From: Faecalibacterium prausnitzii
GTDB taxonomy: Bacteria > Bacillota > Clostridia > Oscillospirales > Ruminococcaceae
Assembly (NCBI RefSeq): GCF_003287495.1
Contig: NZ_PRLE01000007.1
Coordinates: 62,001 to 126,000 of the forward strand
Direction: 5' to 3'
Length of the DNA stretch: 64,000 nt
Made by a program: the position numbers and the translations under genes. Positions 50,825-59,890 of the stretch are shown piece after piece (position 1 is the stretch's first letter; each line of letters starts with the position of its first letter). The notes under the pieces were generated by a model. That model made no database searches, was not told where the DNA came from, and saw nothing but the letters and a program-made list of their open reading frames with translations.

Positions 50825-51343
50825 TTATAATTTTTTGTATCCCGTCGGCTCGTCCTCTTTGCAGCGGTGCTCCATCAAAAATGTATCCAGCCAGCGGCCA
50901 TGGCAGTCGCGGGCAATGCGTTCCCGCCGCCCCACCAGACGGAAGCCGCACTTGGCGTGCAGGCGGCGGCTGGCCTCGTTGTCCTGCAATACGGTGGATT
51001 GCAGGGTCCAGTAGCCAGACGCATCGGCAGCGTTGCACAGAGCCGTGAGCAGGTGGAAGCCGACGCCCCGGCCCCGGAACTGCTCGCCCACATAGATGCT
51101 CACTTCCACCACGCCCCGGTAGCACCAGCGGGGGTCTACCCGGTGCAGGGCGGCCCAACCGGCTACCACGCCGTCGTCCAGCACCACCAGACGGCAGTCC
51201 TTGGTGTGGGAGGCGTCCCATGCGGTATAAGGCGGGCAGGTGGTCTGGAACGTGGCATGTTCCGTGGCGATCCCCTCTAAATAGATTTTGGATACATCCG
51301 GCCAGTCTTCCGCAGTCATGGGCCGTGTCGTGATCTCACTCAT
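50825..51343 (-). CDS. GNAT acetyltransferase of the phosphinothricin/methionine sulfoximine type
   Basis: A 172-residue GNAT protein. 'RPMTAEDWPDVSKIYLEGI' at the N-terminus, 'EVSIYVGEQFRGRGVGFHLL' (the acetyl-CoA pyrophosphate loop, RGRGVG) and 'HAKCGFRLVGRRERI' match the Pat/MnaT branch, which acetylates the alpha-amino group of methionine sulfoximine, phosphinothricin or tryptophan-like amines. It stands alone on the - strand between two + strand genes. Confidence 0.88.
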   Translation of the reverse strand: MSEITTRPMTAEDWPDVSKIYLEGIATEHATFQTTCPPYTAWDASHTKDCRLVVLDDGVVAGWAALHRVDPRWCYRGVVEVSIYVGEQFRGRGVGFHLLTALCNAADASGYWTLQSTVLQDNEASRRLHAKCGFRLVGRRERIARDCHGRWLDTFLMEHRCKEDEPTGYKKL

Positions 51344-51642
51344 ACTTCTTTCCCTGATTTCTCACGCAATTCCAAAAGAGCTCTCCTGCCATGGAGAGAT
51401 GCTTTTTCGATATGGCAAGTATAGCAAATTTCGCCTCAAAGCACAACACTCAGACAAGGCCGGGGCGTGGGCATCGCAGCCCAGGATGCAGATTTATTTT
51501 GACAATACAGACGGTTGTGATACAATAGAAGAAATCAACCGCTGTCGGACAGGCTCTTATTATAGACCTCTTTGGCAAAAAACGCAATCACTGTGGGGCT
51601 TGTCGGCTCCGGTATCATACCGGAAAAGGAGAACACACGGGA
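51344..51642. other. Intergenic region between divergent genes
   Basis: About 300 bases without a supported gene. An imperfect hairpin with a T run (about 51371-51408) and A/T-rich stretches are visible. The sequence TTGACA-ATACAGACGG at 51498 with TACAAT at 51521-51526 (17 bases apart) is a plausible + strand promoter for the secreted hydrolases. Confidence 0.55.
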
Positions 51643-52752
51643 ATGAAACTGAAACGGGTCCTTGCGAGCGCACTGTTACTGGCCACCCTGCTCACCCTGC
51701 CGGCACGGGCAGCCCAGGCATCTGGAGCAAAAGGGGAGGCCAACATCACACCGGACACTCCCATGGCCAAGATCCGGTCGAACCCCAGCGTCATGGGAGC
51801 GGGACTGTATACGTACAATCAGGAGCAGGACACCCCCCGGGATATCCGCAAGTGGAAAGATACCACCCTGCGGGAGTATGTCAACGATTGCACCGCTGAG
51901 GACTGCGCCAAGGGCCTGAACCGGATGATCGAAAACTACAACTCCGGCATCCAGATCACCTATAAGCTCTACACGGACGAGGAGATCGCCGCCGTGCCCA
52001 CCCGCCAGAAAGCGGAGATCTATTATTTCCCGGGCAGTGATCCTGGCGGCAAGTTCGTGCTGGTCATCGGCGGCAACGCCATCCACACCAGCGCCGAGAT
52101 GCGTGAGGGTGTTTCCACGGCGGAGTGGCTCAACGAGCTGGGCTATACCTGCTTTGTGCTGCGGTACCGCATTGGCGACCAGGCGGCAGACAACGCCCCG
52201 CTGGAAGATGTGAGCCGGGCCGTGCGGTACATCACCGAGCACGCGGAACAGTTCCATGTTCAGCCCGAGGACTACGCGGTGCTGGCCTATTCCTCCGGCG
52301 GGCAGATCGCCGGCCTGTTTGCTTCCGATTCCGACACGCTGGGCTACAAGGCCTATGGCGTGAGCAAGCCGGGCGCTCTGCTGCTGGGCTACCCCGTCAA
52401 CAACTTCTTTGAGCTGAAACCCGTCTGGGGCCTCCTCATTGACCCTTACGCCGACGGCCCCCGCTATTTCGACTACAATGTTTCCGATTACATCACACCG
52501 GATTACCCGCCCGTCTACCATTGGTACGGCAAAAACGATGTGACCCTGGCTAAGATGTACACCCCGGCGCAGGGCCGTGTCATTGAGAAAGCACTGGTGA
52601 AAAACGGCGTGCCCCACATCTTCCATCACTATCATAATGCACCTCACAAGATCGGCCCGGGCCGCGGCACCGACGCGGAGGGCTGGATCACCGAGGCGGT
52701 CGCGTTCTGGGAGAGCCAGACCGCTGCCAAAGCGGCGGACACAGCCGCGTAA
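51643..52752 (+). CDS. Secreted alpha/beta hydrolase, first of a tandem pair
   Basis: A 369-residue protein with a Sec signal peptide (about residues 1-26, 'LASALLLATLLTLPARAAQA'). The hydrolase core has 'VLVIGGNAIHTSAEMREGVS', the Ser in 'AVLAYSSGGQIAGLF' (Ala replaces the first Gly of GxSxG), the Asp near 'YGKNDVTLAK' and the His near 'HNAPHKIGPGRG'. It probably deacylates an external substrate. The next gene encodes a paralogue, and both share an N-terminal segment ending 'QITYKLY', followed by 'EEIAA'. It has no lipobox or wall anchor. Confidence 0.85.
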   Translation: MKLKRVLASALLLATLLTLPARAAQASGAKGEANITPDTPMAKIRSNPSVMGAGLYTYNQEQDTPRDIRKWKDTTLREYVNDCTAEDCAKGLNRMIENYNSGIQITYKLYTDEEIAAVPTRQKAEIYYFPGSDPGGKFVLVIGGNAIHTSAEMREGVSTAEWLNELGYTCFVLRYRIGDQAADNAPLEDVSRAVRYITEHAEQFHVQPEDYAVLAYSSGGQIAGLFASDSDTLGYKAYGVSKPGALLLGYPVNNFFELKPVWGLLIDPYADGPRYFDYNVSDYITPDYPPVYHWYGKNDVTLAKMYTPAQGRVIEKALVKNGVPHIFHHYHNAPHKIGPGRGTDAEGWITEAVAFWESQTAAKAADTAA

Positions 52753-52787
52753 CTCCCGGCAAATTTTTGAAAAAGGGCGTGAACTCT

Positions 52788-53846
52788 GTGAAACCAAGCG
52801 CATGTCTTGCCAGCCTGGCGCTGGCCGCAATGCTGGCGCTCCCGGCTATGGCGCAGGAGCCCATCACCCCACAGACCACCATGCGGGAGATCCGCCAGAA
52901 CCCCGCCGTTCAGGCGTCCGGCCTCTATACCGACATCCACACCTGGGAGCGGGACCTGGCCTGGTTTAAGAATACCCACAACAATGAGACGCTGGAAGAG
53001 GTGGTGGGCAGCGGCTCTGCCGCCAGCTGCGCGGCGGGGCTGAACCTGCTGATCCAGAACTACGAGTCTGGCACCCAGATCACCTATAAGCTCTACTCGC
53101 CGGAGGAGATCGCCGCCCAGCCCAGCCGGGACCACGCCGAGCTGTATTATTTCCCGGCGGATCCCCCCAACGCCCGGTATGCCGTGGTGCTCTCGGGCAA
53201 CGCGCTCTACTACAGCGGCGAGCTTCGGGGCGGCGTGTCCACAGCCTGGGAGCTGCACGAGCAGGGTTACGCGGTGTTTGTTCTGCGGTATCGCATTGGC
53301 ACGGAGGCGGGCAACAACGCTCCCATGGACGACTTGGGCCGGGCCATCCAGTTCATCACGGCCAACGCCGAGACGTTCGGCGTCCAGCCGGAGGACTACG
53401 CACTGCTGGGGTATTCCTCCGGCGGGCAGATCGCCGGGGTGTTTGGCGATGCGGAAAAGGGCTGGCAGAAGTACAACGTGCCCAAACCCGGGGCGCTGCT
53501 GCTGGCGTACCCCATCAACAACTTCTGGCTGGCAAAGCCCGCATACACGGCCCTGCTGGACGTGGACGACTGGATGCAGAAACACTATTATGATTACACG
53601 CTCTCCAAGCTCATTGCACCGGATTACCCGCCGGTGTTCCTGTGGTACGGTAAGAGCGACCGCATTTTGAAGCTGTTCGGGTTCGATCAGCAGGGGCCTG
53701 CCCTCCAGAGTGCTCTGGAGAGCGACGGTGTGCCCCACGAGGAAAAGGTATATGAAGACGCAGGCCACGGCATTGGCATTGGGCTTGGCACCGACGCAGA
53801 GGGCTGGCTGAACGCTGCCGTGGCATTCTGGAAGAAAGTAACCTGA
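52788..53846 (+). CDS. Secreted alpha/beta hydrolase, second of the tandem pair
   Basis: A 352-residue paralogue of the preceding protein, with the same domain order and the canonical 'LLGYSSGGQIAG' nucleophile motif. The signal peptide is 'ACLASLALAAMLALPAMA', ending before 'QEP'. The start is uncertain: GTG 52788 fits a ribosome-site-like AAAAAGGG about 10 bases upstream, but GTG 52779 and TTG 52767 are in frame. Catalytic His lies in 'EDAGHGIGIGLG'. The pair arose by duplication and has clearly diverged, so the two may have different substrates. Confidence 0.83.
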   Translation: MKPSACLASLALAAMLALPAMAQEPITPQTTMREIRQNPAVQASGLYTDIHTWERDLAWFKNTHNNETLEEVVGSGSAASCAAGLNLLIQNYESGTQITYKLYSPEEIAAQPSRDHAELYYFPADPPNARYAVVLSGNALYYSGELRGGVSTAWELHEQGYAVFVLRYRIGTEAGNNAPMDDLGRAIQFITANAETFGVQPEDYALLGYSSGGQIAGVFGDAEKGWQKYNVPKPGALLLAYPINNFWLAKPAYTALLDVDDWMQKHYYDYTLSKLIAPDYPPVFLWYGKSDRILKLFGFDQQGPALQSALESDGVPHEEKVYEDAGHGIGIGLGTDAEGWLNAAVAFWKKVT

Positions 53847-53872
53847 GATTTTTAGGAGAGGGGAAAGAAAAT

Positions 53873-55360
53873 ATGAACACAAGAGATTGGAACGAAACGC
53901 TCCGCAGCCTGAACGTGGGCCTGCCCGACGATGTGGAGCGGCTGAAAGCGGCCGGGTACTACGAGGAGGCCATTGCCCGCATCGACGCCTACCTTGCCGA
54001 GGACTGGACTAAGACCCAGAACAGCCCCTACAGCCAGGGCCTGTGCCCCCACATGGATGTCCAGCCCGAGAACCCCACCCCCCACGGGGTGGACGTTCTG
54101 CGGGACGCGATGATCGCCCAGCGGGAGATCATGCGGCGGATCCCGGCGGAGTACACCTGGAGCAAGGCGGACGCCATTGCCGAGATGCAGCGCCGGGTGA
54201 AAGATTTTACGCCGGAAGAGTTTGAGATGCTGGACCGGGAAAACCGGATGGACTGGCGCTTTGTGGAGGGGGAGAAGCGGTATCAGAACCGTTTTGCTTC
54301 CACGCTGATCGCCACCCATGCGGACCTTGCCCGGCGGCAGATCGACCCGCCCGCCCAGCCGGACAGCGAGAAAGAGCGCTGCCGCCGTCTGCATGAGAAG
54401 ATGGCGGAGCAGGGCAGCGCCAGCGCCCGCATCACCCTGAAAGCCAGTGTTGGCATGTCGGACGAGGCCTTTGCCGCCGCCCTTGCCAAGGCCAAGGCTG
54501 AGGGCCGGGACGCGGTGCATGTCCGCGCCTGGCTGCCGCTGCCCGCTGCCTGCCTCTCCCAGAGTGACATCGAGCTGGAGGAGTTCACCGAGGAACCGAC
54601 GGTCATTGCCCCGGAAAACGCTCCTCAGCGCACCGTCTGCTGGGAGGCAGACCTCACCGAGAACCGCAGTTTCGGCGTCCAGTACAGCTACCGCAACACG
54701 GCAGTTTACACGGACCCCTTTGATACGCCCTCTGCCCCGGAGCAGCCGGATTTTGACACCGAGGAGCAGCCCTCCCACATCGTCTTCACGCCTTACATCA
54801 AGGCGCTGGCGGCCCAGCTCACGGCAGGCATCACCGACCCCATGGAAAAGGCAAAGCGCATCTACGATTACGTCACGCTGAATGTGCGCTACCATTACCA
54901 GCCGAGCTACTTTATCCACGAGTCCCTGCCGGAACACTGCGCCCGGGACCGCCGGGGCGACTGCGGCATCATGTCGGTCACGTTCATCACCCTCTGCCGC
55001 GCGGCAGGCATCCCGGCCCGCTGGCAGAGCGGCCTCTATGTCACCCCCGATGAAGTGGGCTGCCACGACTGGGCCATGTTCTATGTTGCCCCCAAGGGCT
55101 GGCTGTATGCGGATTGCTCTTTCGGTGCCTCCATGGCCCGCCGGGGCGACGAAACGCTCCGCCAGCACTATTTTGGCAATCTGGACCCCGACCGCATGGT
55201 GGCCAACAGCGTGTTTGCAGCGCCGTTCACGCCGCCCATGCTGGGCTTCCGGGCTGACCCCTGTGATAACCAGACCGGTGAGGTGGAAGCGGACGGCGTA
55301 GGCCTCTACGGCGACGAGACCGTCTCCTCCAAAGAGCTGGTCCAGTATATTGAAGAGTAA
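53873..55360 (+). CDS. Transglutaminase-like domain protein
   Basis: A 495-residue cytoplasmic protein. The C-terminal third is a transglutaminase-like (papain-fold) domain with its catalytic triad: Cys in 'RRGDCGIMSVTFITLCRAAG', His in 'VGCHDWAMFYV' and Asp in 'WLYADCSFGAS'. The first 230 residues are alpha-helical and charged and I do not recognise them. Such enzymes are often peptidases or amidases, not crosslinkers. GAGAGGGGAAAG, 4-15 bases before ATG 53873, is the ribosome site. It follows the two secreted hydrolases by 26 bases and may be co-transcribed. Confidence 0.82.
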   Translation: MNTRDWNETLRSLNVGLPDDVERLKAAGYYEEAIARIDAYLAEDWTKTQNSPYSQGLCPHMDVQPENPTPHGVDVLRDAMIAQREIMRRIPAEYTWSKADAIAEMQRRVKDFTPEEFEMLDRENRMDWRFVEGEKRYQNRFASTLIATHADLARRQIDPPAQPDSEKERCRRLHEKMAEQGSASARITLKASVGMSDEAFAAALAKAKAEGRDAVHVRAWLPLPAACLSQSDIELEEFTEEPTVIAPENAPQRTVCWEADLTENRSFGVQYSYRNTAVYTDPFDTPSAPEQPDFDTEEQPSHIVFTPYIKALAAQLTAGITDPMEKAKRIYDYVTLNVRYHYQPSYFIHESLPEHCARDRRGDCGIMSVTFITLCRAAGIPARWQSGLYVTPDEVGCHDWAMFYVAPKGWLYADCSFGASMARRGDETLRQHYFGNLDPDRMVANSVFAAPFTPPMLGFRADPCDNQTGEVEADGVGLYGDETVSSKELVQYIEE

Positions 55361-55444
55361 AAATAAGAGCAAAAAGCTCTCTCTCTGGGAGCGCGGACAC
55401 GGTAGCGCCTGAGAGGGCGAGGCCGCTGAAATAAATCCCGAAAC

Positions 55445-55497
55445 ACAGCGATACGATGTCTTTGGCAAAACAGAGCGCTCGTATCGCTGTCTGTTTT
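55445..55497 (+). promoter_or_regulatory. Two overlapping hairpins in the rmuC leader
   Basis: A perfect 12-bp inverted repeat (ACAGCGATACGA at 55445-55456 with 55479-55490) encloses the left arm of a second one (AAAACAGA at 55467-55474 with TCTGTTTT at 55490-55497). The two pairings share a base and interleave, so they are alternatives or form a pseudoknot. The second looks like a short terminator. Confidence 0.5.
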
Positions 55498-55522
55498 GAG
55501 GGGATACTACAGGAGAATATCA

Positions 55523-56869
55523 ATGGAATTTCTGGCAATGTTATATACCGTGCTTCTGGTGGCCATCTGCCTGATGCTGGCCCTGTTGCTCTACCGCGGC
55601 AACAAGCCCCGGCGGGGCGGGGGAGACACCGAGGAGCTCAAGCAGTGGCTTACCCAGCAGCTGGAAGCCCAGGCCAAATCCTTTGAGCAGAAGCAGGCTG
55701 CTATGGCGGAGCAGAACTATACCGCCATCCGCAGCGTGAGCGAAACGCTGCAGACCGCCGTGCAGAACATGAGCAGCACCCTGGCCCAGGGCCAGAGCGG
55801 CCAGCAGCAGATCTTGACCCAGCGGCTCCAGAGTCTGGAAGCGGCCAACACCCAGAAGCTGGAAGAGCTGCGCAAGACCCTGGCCGACAGCATGACCGCC
55901 CTGCAGGCGGAGAACACCCGCAAGCTGGATGAAATTCGCCATACGGTGGACGAGCAATTGCAGGACGCGCTGCAAAAGCGGGTGAGCGAGAGCTTCAAGG
56001 CGGTCAACGAGCAGCTGGAGCAGGTGTACAAGGGCTTGGGCGAAATGCAATCGCTGGCGGCGGACGTCGGCGGGCTGAAGCAGGTGCTCTCGGGCGTCAA
56101 GACCCGCGGCATCCTGGGCGAGATCCAGCTGGGGGCCATCCTGGAGGAGATTCTGGCCCCGGAGCAGTATGATACCAACGTGGCCACCATCCCGGGCAGC
56201 ACCCAGCGGGTGGAGTACGCCATCAAGATGCCCGGCGTGGACGGCAGCACCGTCTGGCTCCCCATTGACTCCAAGTTCCCCGGGGATACTTACGCCCACT
56301 TACAGGACGCCCAGGCTTCCGGCGATGCCGCTGCCGTGGAGAACGCCCGCCACGCGCTGGAGCTCGTTCTCCGCAGCGAGGCAAAAGACATCCGCGAGAA
56401 ATACGTGGAACCGCCCTACACCACGGCATTCGGCATCCTGTTCCTGCCCTTTGAGGGCCTGTATGCCGAGGTGGTCAATGCCGGGCTTTTGGAAGTGTTG
56501 CAGCGGGATTATCAGGTCAACGTGGCAGGCCCCAGCACCATGGCGGCGCTGCTCAACAGTCTGCAGATGGGCTTCAAGACCCTTGCCATCCAGAAGCGCT
56601 CCGGCGAGGTCTGGCAGCTGTTGGGTGCGGTGAAGACCGAGTTTGACAAGTTCGGGCAGGGGCTTTCCAAGATGCAGCAGCGCCTCCGCCAGACAGATGA
56701 AGAGCTGGACAATCTCATTGGCGTGCGGACCCGGGCCATCAGCCGGAAGCTGCGCGGCGTCCAGAGCCTGGATGAAGCCAGCGCGGCCACCCTGTTGGAA
56801 CTGGATACCGAGCCGGGCCGCCCGGTGACCGCTCGTTTGCCGGGAGATCATGAGGAGGATGCACGTTGA
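55523..56869 (+). CDS. rmuC: DNA recombination protein RmuC
   Basis: A 448-residue RmuC. An N-terminal membrane helix (residues 3-23, 'LAMLYTVLLVAICLMLALLL') is followed by about 150 residues of coiled coil ('LQSLEAANTQKLEELRKTLA') and the RmuC nuclease-like domain ('GILGEIQLGAILEEILAP', 'LPIDSKFPGDTY', 'ILFLPFEGLYAEV'). It limits inversions between inverted repeats and is thought to process DNA ends. CAGGAGA at 55511-55517 sets ATG 55523. A large palindromic element lies immediately downstream of the stop. Confidence 0.95.
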   Translation: MEFLAMLYTVLLVAICLMLALLLYRGNKPRRGGGDTEELKQWLTQQLEAQAKSFEQKQAAMAEQNYTAIRSVSETLQTAVQNMSSTLAQGQSGQQQILTQRLQSLEAANTQKLEELRKTLADSMTALQAENTRKLDEIRHTVDEQLQDALQKRVSESFKAVNEQLEQVYKGLGEMQSLAADVGGLKQVLSGVKTRGILGEIQLGAILEEILAPEQYDTNVATIPGSTQRVEYAIKMPGVDGSTVWLPIDSKFPGDTYAHLQDAQASGDAAAVENARHALELVLRSEAKDIREKYVEPPYTTAFGILFLPFEGLYAEVVNAGLLEVLQRDYQVNVAGPSTMAALLNSLQMGFKTLAIQKRSGEVWQLLGAVKTEFDKFGQGLSKMQQRLRQTDEELDNLIGVRTRAISRKLRGVQSLDEASAATLLELDTEPGRPVTARLPGDHEEDAR

Positions 56870-56872
56870 GGA

Positions 56873-56998
56873 GGGCGGCTCGCGGGGAGCTTTCTCCTCG
56901 GACACGAGACGGGCCATTCCATCGCCCGCCCTATTGCCTACGGCAACAGGGTCCCACCCCAGCGGACGGTCCTCGGAGAAGCTCCCCGCGAGCCGCCC
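56873..56998. repeat. 126-bp palindromic element after rmuC
   Basis: A perfect 20-bp inverted repeat (56873-56892 with 56979-56998) bounds a GC-rich core with further partial pairings, for example TCCTCGGA (56895-56902) near its mirror region at 56970-56978. It starts 3 bases after the rmuC stop codon. It resembles a non-autonomous palindromic mobile repeat or a large RNA hairpin. It has no T run, so it is not a classical terminator. Confidence 0.65.
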
Positions 56999-57012
56999 GA
57001 AAAAGCTGCCTC

Positions 57013-57041
57013 TTGCGAAAATTTTAACGTTATGTTATACT
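57013..57041 (+). promoter_or_regulatory. Promoter of the flavodiiron gene
   Basis: TTGCGA at 57013-57018 and TATACT at 57036-57041, with 17-base spacing, 70 bases before the gene. Confidence 0.72.
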
Positions 57042-57109
57042 GAGAACGGTTCCTAAAAGCAATGGCCAAACGGCCCCTGAATAAAACAAAATCAAAGGAG
57101 AAACTTGCC

Positions 57110-58291
57110 ATGAGCGTGAAACATATCAGCAGTGCGATTCTCGGTGTGGGTGTGGATGATACCACCATTGATCTGTTCGAGAGCCAGTACCCGGTCCCCA
57201 CCGGCGTCAGCTATAACTCTTATGTCATTCTGGATGAGAAGACCACGATCTTGGATACCGTGGATAACCGTGCTACCGACGAGTGGCTGGCAAACGTCAC
57301 CGAGGCACTGGACGGCCGCAAGCCGGAGTATCTTATTGTCTCCCACATGGAGCCGGACCACGGTGCCAACATTGCAAAGCTGGCGGCCCTTTACCCGGAG
57401 ATGAACGTGGTGGGCAACGCCAAGACCTTCCAGTATATGGATCAGTTCTTCGGCCCGGAGGCGGTTGCCAAAGACCGCCGCGTGACCGTAAAGGACGGCG
57501 AAAGCCTGAATCTGGGCGCTCACACCCTGACTTTCGTGTTCGCGCCCATGGTCCACTGGCCGGAGGTCATGGTCAGCTATGAGTCCAGCGAGAAAGTCCT
57601 CTTCTCCGCCGATGGCTTTGGCCGTTTTGGCGCTGTGGCGAAGTTTGACGAGAAAGCCGACTGGGCCAGCGAGGCCCGCCGCTACTACCTGAACATCGTG
57701 GGCAAGTACGGCCCGCAGGTGCAGGCTCTGCTGAAAAAGGCTGCCGCGCTGGACATCAAGACCATCTGCCCGCTCCACGGCCCCGTCCTCACCGGCGACC
57801 TTGGGAAGTACCTGAACTATTACGATATGTGGTCCAGCTACAAGCCGGAGGAGCCGGAGAAGATTCTGGTCGCCAGTGCCTCCATCCACGGCCACACCCG
57901 CTCCGCTGCCCACATCCTGGCCGAGAAGCTCCGCGCCAAGGGTGCCAAGGTGGTGGAGATGGATTTGACCCGCACCGATGTCTCCTACGCCGTCACCGAA
58001 GCTTTCCGCTGCGGCAAGACCGTTCTGGCCTGCGCCACCTATGACGGCTTCCTCTTCCCGCCGATGGAGGCTCTGCTGACCCACCTCAAGACCAAGAACT
58101 TCCAGAACCGCACCATCGGCCTGATGGAGAACGGCACCTGGGCTCCCATGGCGGCCAAACTCATGCGGGCCGAGCTGGACGGCATGAAAAACATGACCGT
58201 CTGTGATACCGTCGTTACCATCCGCTCTGCTGTCAATGCCGCTGCGGAGGCGCAGATGGACGCTCTGGCGGAAGAGATCGTCCGCAAATAA
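57110..58291 (+). CDS. Flavodiiron protein (A-type flavoprotein)
   Basis: A 393-residue protein. The metallo-beta-lactamase-like domain carries the diiron ligands in 'SHMEPDHGANI' (H-x-E-x-D-H), the bridging region 'MVHWPEVMVSYE' with 'FSADGFGRFG', and 'CPLHGPVL'. The C-terminal flavodoxin domain begins at 'ILVASASIHGHTRSAA' (FMN phosphate loop). It reduces O2 to water, or NO to N2O, with electrons from rubredoxin or an NADH route, protecting an anaerobe with oxygen-sensitive enzymes such as the glycyl radical dehydratase here. AAAGGAG at 57095-57101 sets the start. It is a single-gene unit ended by a terminator. Confidence 0.95.
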   Translation: MSVKHISSAILGVGVDDTTIDLFESQYPVPTGVSYNSYVILDEKTTILDTVDNRATDEWLANVTEALDGRKPEYLIVSHMEPDHGANIAKLAALYPEMNVVGNAKTFQYMDQFFGPEAVAKDRRVTVKDGESLNLGAHTLTFVFAPMVHWPEVMVSYESSEKVLFSADGFGRFGAVAKFDEKADWASEARRYYLNIVGKYGPQVQALLKKAAALDIKTICPLHGPVLTGDLGKYLNYYDMWSSYKPEEPEKILVASASIHGHTRSAAHILAEKLRAKGAKVVEMDLTRTDVSYAVTEAFRCGKTVLACATYDGFLFPPMEALLTHLKTKNFQNRTIGLMENGTWAPMAAKLMRAELDGMKNMTVCDTVVTIRSAVNAAAEAQMDALAEEIVRK

Positions 58292-58311
58292 ATCGGAGCA
58301 ACAAGAAACAC

Positions 58312-58346
58312 AAAGGCTCCCGTCATTTCTGGCGGGAGCCTTTTGC
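58312..58346. terminator. Bidirectional terminator
   Basis: AAAGGCTCCCG (58312-58322) pairs perfectly with CGGGAGCCTTT (58333-58343). It ends the flavodiiron gene on + and the MFS gene on -. Confidence 0.9.
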
Positions 58347-58371
58347 TGTATGTTTCTGTGTTATGAGAAAA

Positions 58372-59553
58372 TTACTGCTTTTTGTAAATCAGGATTCCAC
58401 TTGCAGCCACCAGCAGCCCCAGCACCACGAGCCCGGCACCGGCCTGCCCAAAGGCATCGCCCACGGCACCCACCAGCGGGCTGGCAGGAATCATGAGCAG
58501 ACTGTAGGCCATGCCGTCCACACTGATGAGGGTGGCGCGCTGGTCACTGGGGATGTTGTCGTTGAGTTTCTGGCCCTCGTGCAGGAGCCAGACGTCAAGA
58601 ATCCCCTGCACGAGCATACAGCCGAAGATGGCGGCCAGTGCAGGGGCCGCACCCACCAGCATACAGCCGGTGCCGCAGAGCAGGGCGCAGACAGCATAGA
58701 ACCGCCGTAGGCTCTGCGGGTGGATCCGGCGGGCAATCTCAATGCCCAGCATGGAGGCGAGGCCGCTGAGCAGCAGAGGCAGAAAGAGCAGAGTCGTGGG
58801 CCAGCCCAGTTCCACCAGGCGCTGCTGGACGAACATCTTGGTCAGGTAGCTGGGGATACAGACCACAGCGCTGGAGACAATGAGCTTTGCCGCCAGCGGG
58901 CAGGAGCGCAGGACTTTGATGCTGTCCTTTACCAGTTGGACGAGCTGGCCGGGTAGATCGCGGAGCGCCTGCTTTTCCCGGCTGGCCTGTGCTTCGGTGA
59001 CGATAGGCTCTTCCATCAGGGCAGTGGCGAGGGTTCCGGTACACTCAAAGGCGGCACTCAGCAGGTAGAAACCGGAAAAGCGCAAAAAGCGTTCCAGTGT
59101 GCTGAAGAGGGAGCCCAGAGCGGTGGTCAGATTCGTGATCTGAGAGCAGGTGGCGGAGACCTTGAGGTAATCGTCGGTTTTGCCGCACTGCTTGAGGCTG
59201 TCGTAGGTCAGCGCCGAAGTGGTGCCGGAGAACATGGTGCTTGCAAACGCGTTCAGGCCCATAGCCACGCAGATGAAGAACAGGTTGGGGGCAAAGGCCA
59301 TCAGCAGGTTATAGAGCACGACGCACACGCCGCCGAACACGAGGGCCTTTTTGCGGCCAAGCAGATCGGCCGCCATGCCGCTGGGCACCTCGCACAGGAG
59401 GCTGATGATGTGGAACACACTCTCGGCAAAGCCGATCTCCCAGAGGGAAAAGCCCCGGGCCGCCAGCAGTGCCACCCACACGGCATCAGTGATGCGCAGG
59501 CCGGTAAAGAAATAATTGGTATATAAACAGGCAAGCTGCTTTTTTAAATTCAT
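58372..59553 (-). CDS. MFS transporter, substrate unknown
   Basis: A 393-residue membrane protein with about twelve helices. 'EVPSGMAADLLGRKKALVFG' is the MFS loop 2-3 motif. 'MFVQQRLVELGWPTTLLFLP' starts the second half. It belongs to the group of short drug- or metabolite-type MFS carriers. AGGAAAGG on the - strand lies 8 bases before ATG 59553; the frame runs further upstream but without hydrophobic or conserved sequence. The substrate is not predictable. Confidence 0.86.
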   Translation of the reverse strand: MNLKKQLACLYTNYFFTGLRITDAVWVALLAARGFSLWEIGFAESVFHIISLLCEVPSGMAADLLGRKKALVFGGVCVVLYNLLMAFAPNLFFICVAMGLNAFASTMFSGTTSALTYDSLKQCGKTDDYLKVSATCSQITNLTTALGSLFSTLERFLRFSGFYLLSAAFECTGTLATALMEEPIVTEAQASREKQALRDLPGQLVQLVKDSIKVLRSCPLAAKLIVSSAVVCIPSYLTKMFVQQRLVELGWPTTLLFLPLLLSGLASMLGIEIARRIHPQSLRRFYAVCALLCGTGCMLVGAAPALAAIFGCMLVQGILDVWLLHEGQKLNDNIPSDQRATLISVDGMAYSLLMIPASPLVGAVGDAFGQAGAGLVVLGLLVAASGILIYKKQ

Positions 59554-59855
59554 GGGGAACACCTTTCCTATCATAACAAAGAAATGTGCGCCCTTTTTCC
59601 GATTTTCAGGCAAAACAAAAACGCCCCATAGCAAAGCTACGCGGCGCTGAAAATCATGCTCCACACTTTGCTGAAAGAGAGAAAAGGGTACACTTCGAGC
59701 CGGAACTGCATAAAATCTGCTTAAAAATTAAAAAGCAAACGCATTCCGGGCCATACCGTGTACCTCTCTTTCTGCAAACTGTATGTTAAGACTACCATAG
59801 ACGGAGCCAAAAGGCAAGCAAAAACGCCAATTTCCCGGAAAATAGCCGCCCGCAC
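59554..59855. other. Intergenic stretch between the MFS gene and the T-box
   Basis: No gene is supported here. An imperfect inverted repeat joins GAAAGAGAG...GTACAC (59673-59692) with GTGTAC...CTCTCTTTC (59759-59772), lying about 120-220 bases upstream of the MFS start on its strand. It may be part of the MFS leader. Runs of A surround it. Confidence 0.4.
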
Positions 59856-59884
59856 TTGCAAATGGGGCAAAAGTGTGCTAAGAT
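59856..59884 (+). promoter_or_regulatory. Promoter of the pheST operon
   Basis: TTGCAA at 59856-59861 and TAAGAT at 59879-59884 with 17-base spacing. Transcription from here produces the T-box leader. Confidence 0.7.
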
Positions 59885-59890
59885 AACTCA

